Part shown: positions 61,910 through 64,000 of the stretch, in pieces
Layout: the number at the start of each line of letters is the position of its first letter
How positions within the stretch are numbered: the stretch's first letter is position 1
Source: JBBDQZ01 sp040905705
GTDB taxonomy: Bacteria; Bacteroidota; Rhodothermia; Balneolales; Natronogracilivirgulaceae
Reading direction: 5' to 3'
Length of the DNA stretch: 64,000 nt
Assembly: GCA_040905705.1 (NCBI GenBank)
Contig: JBBDQZ010000053.1
Span: 1-64,000, forward strand
Made by a program: the position numbers and the translations under genes
The notes under the pieces: generated by a model
Database searches by the model: none
Told to the model about the DNA's origin: nothing
What the model saw: the letters and a program-made list of their open reading frames with translations, nothing else

Positions 61910-63844
61910 ATGACAGTGATAAACAGCGAAGTATTAAATTCCAAAGTGCCTGAAGGCGATCTTAAAGACAAATGGGAGAATCATAAAAACAATTTACGGT
62001 TGGTAAATCCGGCCAATAAACGAAAATTTACTATTCTGATCGTCGGAACCGGATTGGCGGGTGCCTCGGCAGCGGCTTCACTCGCCGAACTGGGGTATAA
62101 AGTAAAAGTCTTTTGCATTCAGGATTCACCCCGTCGGGCACACAGCATCGCTGCCCAGGGCGGAATCAACGCTGCTAAAAACTATCCGAATGATGGAGAT
62201 TCCATATGGAGGCTTTTTCACGATACCATCAAAGGTGGAGATTACCGTTCGCGGGAAGCCAATGTATTCCGGCTTGCTCAGGTAAGTAATAATATTATCG
62301 ACCAGTGTGTTGCCCAGGGGGTACCATTTGCACGCGAATATGGTGGGTTACTTGATAATCGGTCTTTTGGTGGTGCCCAGGTCAGCCGGACTTTCTACGC
62401 AAGGGGGCAGACCGGCCAGCAGCTGTTGCTTGGTGCCTATTCGGCCATGATGCGGCAGGTGCATGCCGGACGTATTGAAATGCTTGCCCGGCGAGAGATG
62501 CTCGATCTGGTAAAGATAGAGGGGAAAGCGCGTGGAATTATAGTGCGAAATTTGAATAACGGTGAACTTGAGCGCTATGTCGGCGATGCCGTGCTGCTTT
62601 GTTCGGGCGGTTACGGCAATGTTTATTACCTGTCGACCAACGCCAAAAATTCCAACGCTTCGGCTATATGGAGATGCTATAAGCGTGGTGCGCAGTTTGC
62701 CAACCCGAGTTTCACGCAGATTCATCCGACGTGTATCCCGGTATCCGGAAAATACCAGTCAAAGCTTACCCTGATGAGTGAAAGCTTGCGAAATGATGGC
62801 CGGGTGTGGGTGTCCGGAAAGAAAAATGATGATCGTCATCCCAACGATATCCCGGAAAAAGAGCGGGATTACTTTCTGGAGCGTCGTTATCCAAGCTTCG
62901 GCAATCTCGTACCGCGTGATGTGGCTTCACGTAACGCCAAATATGTTTGTGATGAAGGACGCGGCGCCAGTAAAACCGGCCTGGCGGTCTATCTCGATTT
63001 TCATGATGCCATAGAGGCGGACGGAATCGACACGATTAAGGCCAGGTATGGTAATCTGTTTGCCATGTATGAGAAGATCACCGGAGAAAATCCCTATGAA
63101 GTGCCGATGCGTATCTTCCCGGCTGTGCATTTTACGATGGGCGGCCTCTGGGTTGATTACAACCTTTCATCGACGATCCCCGGCCTGTATGTAATGGGCG
63201 AGGCCAATTTCGCGGATCACGGTGCCAACCGGCTGGGTGCCAGTGCGTTGATGCAAGGCCTGGCCGACGGTTATTTTATCATTCCCAATACACTGGGAGA
63301 TTATCTGGCTGAAAATCTTCATACACAGGAGGTCAGCACAGACCATGAGGCCTTTGACGAAGTGGAAAAAGAGGCAAAAGAGCGTATACACAAACTTTTA
63401 AATGTGCAGGGCAGGAAAACGGTACTTGATTTCCACCGCGAACTCGGGCAGCTGATGTGGGATAACGTCGGTATGTCACGTAACAGGGAAGGACTGGAAA
63501 AAGCCATTCGTGATATTGCACAGTTGCGTGAGGCCTTCTGGAAAGAGGTCAACATTCCGGGAGAAAACAATACCTATAATAAATACCTGGAGTATGCACT
63601 TAGAATCGCCGATTTTATGGAGCTGGGTGAACTTATGGCCCGTGATGCTTTGGAACGGGAAGAGTCTTGCGGCGGACATTTTCGTGAGGAGTATCAGAGC
63701 GAAGATGGCGAGGCGGTGCGAGATGATGAACATTTCAGCCATGTTGCGGCCTGGGAGTACAAGGGTGAAGACGAGGCGCCGGTTAAGCACAAGGAAGAAC
63801 TAAATTTTGAATTTGTGACACCTACACAGCGAAGTTACAAATAA
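61910..63844 (+). CDS. sdhA: succinate dehydrogenase/fumarate reductase flavoprotein subunit
   Basis: The catalytic FAD subunit of complex II, 644 aa. The dinucleotide fold is IVGTGLAGASAAASLAELG (45-63). FAD is covalently bound via the His in RRAHSIAAQGGINAAK (His 78). The active-site Arg/His cluster lies in RIFPAVHFTMGGLWVDYN and HGANRLGASALMQGLADGY. It has an SD (AGGAG) 9 nt before the ATG. The extended length fits the non-classical clade with a five-helix SdhC. Confidence 0.97.
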   Translation: MTVINSEVLNSKVPEGDLKDKWENHKNNLRLVNPANKRKFTILIVGTGLAGASAAASLAELGYKVKVFCIQDSPRRAHSIAAQGGINAAKNYPNDGDSIWRLFHDTIKGGDYRSREANVFRLAQVSNNIIDQCVAQGVPFAREYGGLLDNRSFGGAQVSRTFYARGQTGQQLLLGAYSAMMRQVHAGRIEMLARREMLDLVKIEGKARGIIVRNLNNGELERYVGDAVLLCSGGYGNVYYLSTNAKNSNASAIWRCYKRGAQFANPSFTQIHPTCIPVSGKYQSKLTLMSESLRNDGRVWVSGKKNDDRHPNDIPEKERDYFLERRYPSFGNLVPRDVASRNAKYVCDEGRGASKTGLAVYLDFHDAIEADGIDTIKARYGNLFAMYEKITGENPYEVPMRIFPAVHFTMGGLWVDYNLSSTIPGLYVMGEANFADHGANRLGASALMQGLADGYFIIPNTLGDYLAENLHTQEVSTDHEAFDEVEKEAKERIHKLLNVQGRKTVLDFHRELGQLMWDNVGMSRNREGLEKAIRDIAQLREAFWKEVNIPGENNTYNKYLEYALRIADFMELGELMARDALEREESCGGHFREEYQSEDGEAVRDDEHFSHVAAWEYKGEDEAPVKHKEELNFEFVTPTQRSYK

Positions 63845-63982
63845 GTCCCCGGAGTTTCTGACGGGTTCTTTATTCCGTGGAAGCGAAAGGGGATCCCGAA
63901 AACCGGATTTAATACCGTAATTTTAAATAGTCACATTTATATCAGGCAATAAAGTTTAAACAAGCATTCGAGGTAAAGCAAA

Positions 63983-64000
63983 ATGAGCAATCAAACCATG
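63983..64000 (+). CDS. sdhB: start of probable succinate dehydrogenase iron-sulfur subunit (partial)
   Basis: Only six codons are present (MSNQTM) before the window ends. A GAGGT ribosome binding site lies 9 nt upstream of the ATG. The position directly after sdhC-sdhA on the same strand makes sdhB the expected gene, but no protein sequence can confirm it here. Confidence 0.55.

Noticed and set aside
1..64000. CRISPR arrays, tRNA/rRNA genes, insertion sequences, riboswitches of known class
   Set aside because: I looked in all gaps for repeated spacers, cloverleaf-like sequences, transposase motifs and conserved riboswitch cores by eye and saw none. Covariance-model searches would be needed for a firm negative.

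Overview
The window looks like an ordinary chromosomal segment from a moderately AT-rich, menaquinone-using aerobe of the Bacteroidota/Rhodothermota/Balneolota (FCB) group. The main evidence is an Alternative Complex III operon running straight into an A2-type caa3 oxidase operon, the arrangement known from Rhodothermus marinus. Supporting evidence is a fused E1 alpha/beta 2-oxoacid dehydrogenase, a serine palmitoyltransferase, a PPi-type phosphofructokinase, a B. subtilis-like SdhC, and the general scarcity of Shine-Dalgarno motifs. A Balneolales-like organism is my best guess, but that is inference. I see no tRNA, rRNA, CRISPR array, insertion sequence, prophage or att site. Almost all the space is filled by about 57 genes.

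Layout. 0-8 kb: serS, dusB, a class I fructose-bisphosphate aldolase with two palindromes and a strong SD in front, a nitronate monooxygenase/FabK-like flavoprotein, a YbhN-type membrane protein, radA and rpsU. 8-14.9 kb: an ABC-F ATPase, a small secreted protein with an internal duplication, a TIGR02757 protein, mutY, and a membrane-anchored beta-propeller/Ig-like protein. 14.9-19.7 kb: an extended SDR, a GT4 glycosyltransferase, serine palmitoyltransferase and a GNAT-like protein. Together these look like a sphingolipid (possibly glycosphingolipid) locus. 19.9-23.4 kb: fused E1 and fumarase.

23.5-39.3 kb is the respiratory island. Heme O synthase and heme A synthase lie at one end. A 12-gene leftward operon (actA-B-C-D-E-F, a small TM protein, SCO, coxB-A-C-D) fills the middle, and a DUF420 (CtaM-like) protein lies at the far end. 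Electrons from menaquinol would pass through ACIII to the cytochrome c domain of CoxB and then to the oxidase. SCO, CtaA, CtaB and DUF420 would supply copper and heme A.

39.6-51 kb: PPi-type PFK, a YrdC/YciO protein, mtnA, xerD, a PgpH-type c-di-AMP phosphodiesterase, a lone STAS protein, ligA, rodZ and comF. 51.5-55 kb: a rightward run of an unknown membrane protein, menG/ubiE, fabZ, panB and surE. 55-61 kb (leftward): a degenerate polysaccharide-deacetylase-like protein, coaBC, rpoZ, gmk, yicC and glmM. 61.1-64 kb: sdhC, sdhA and the first codons of a probable sdhB cut by the window edge.

The most interesting items are the compact sphingolipid locus, the small protein between ActF and SCO, the putative pseudo-deacetylase at 55.1-56.1 kb, the duplicated secreted protein at 10.4 kb, and several sharply defined palindromes in intergenic regions (upstream of serS, fbaB, yicC and actA). 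I found no obvious wholly new defence or mobile system.
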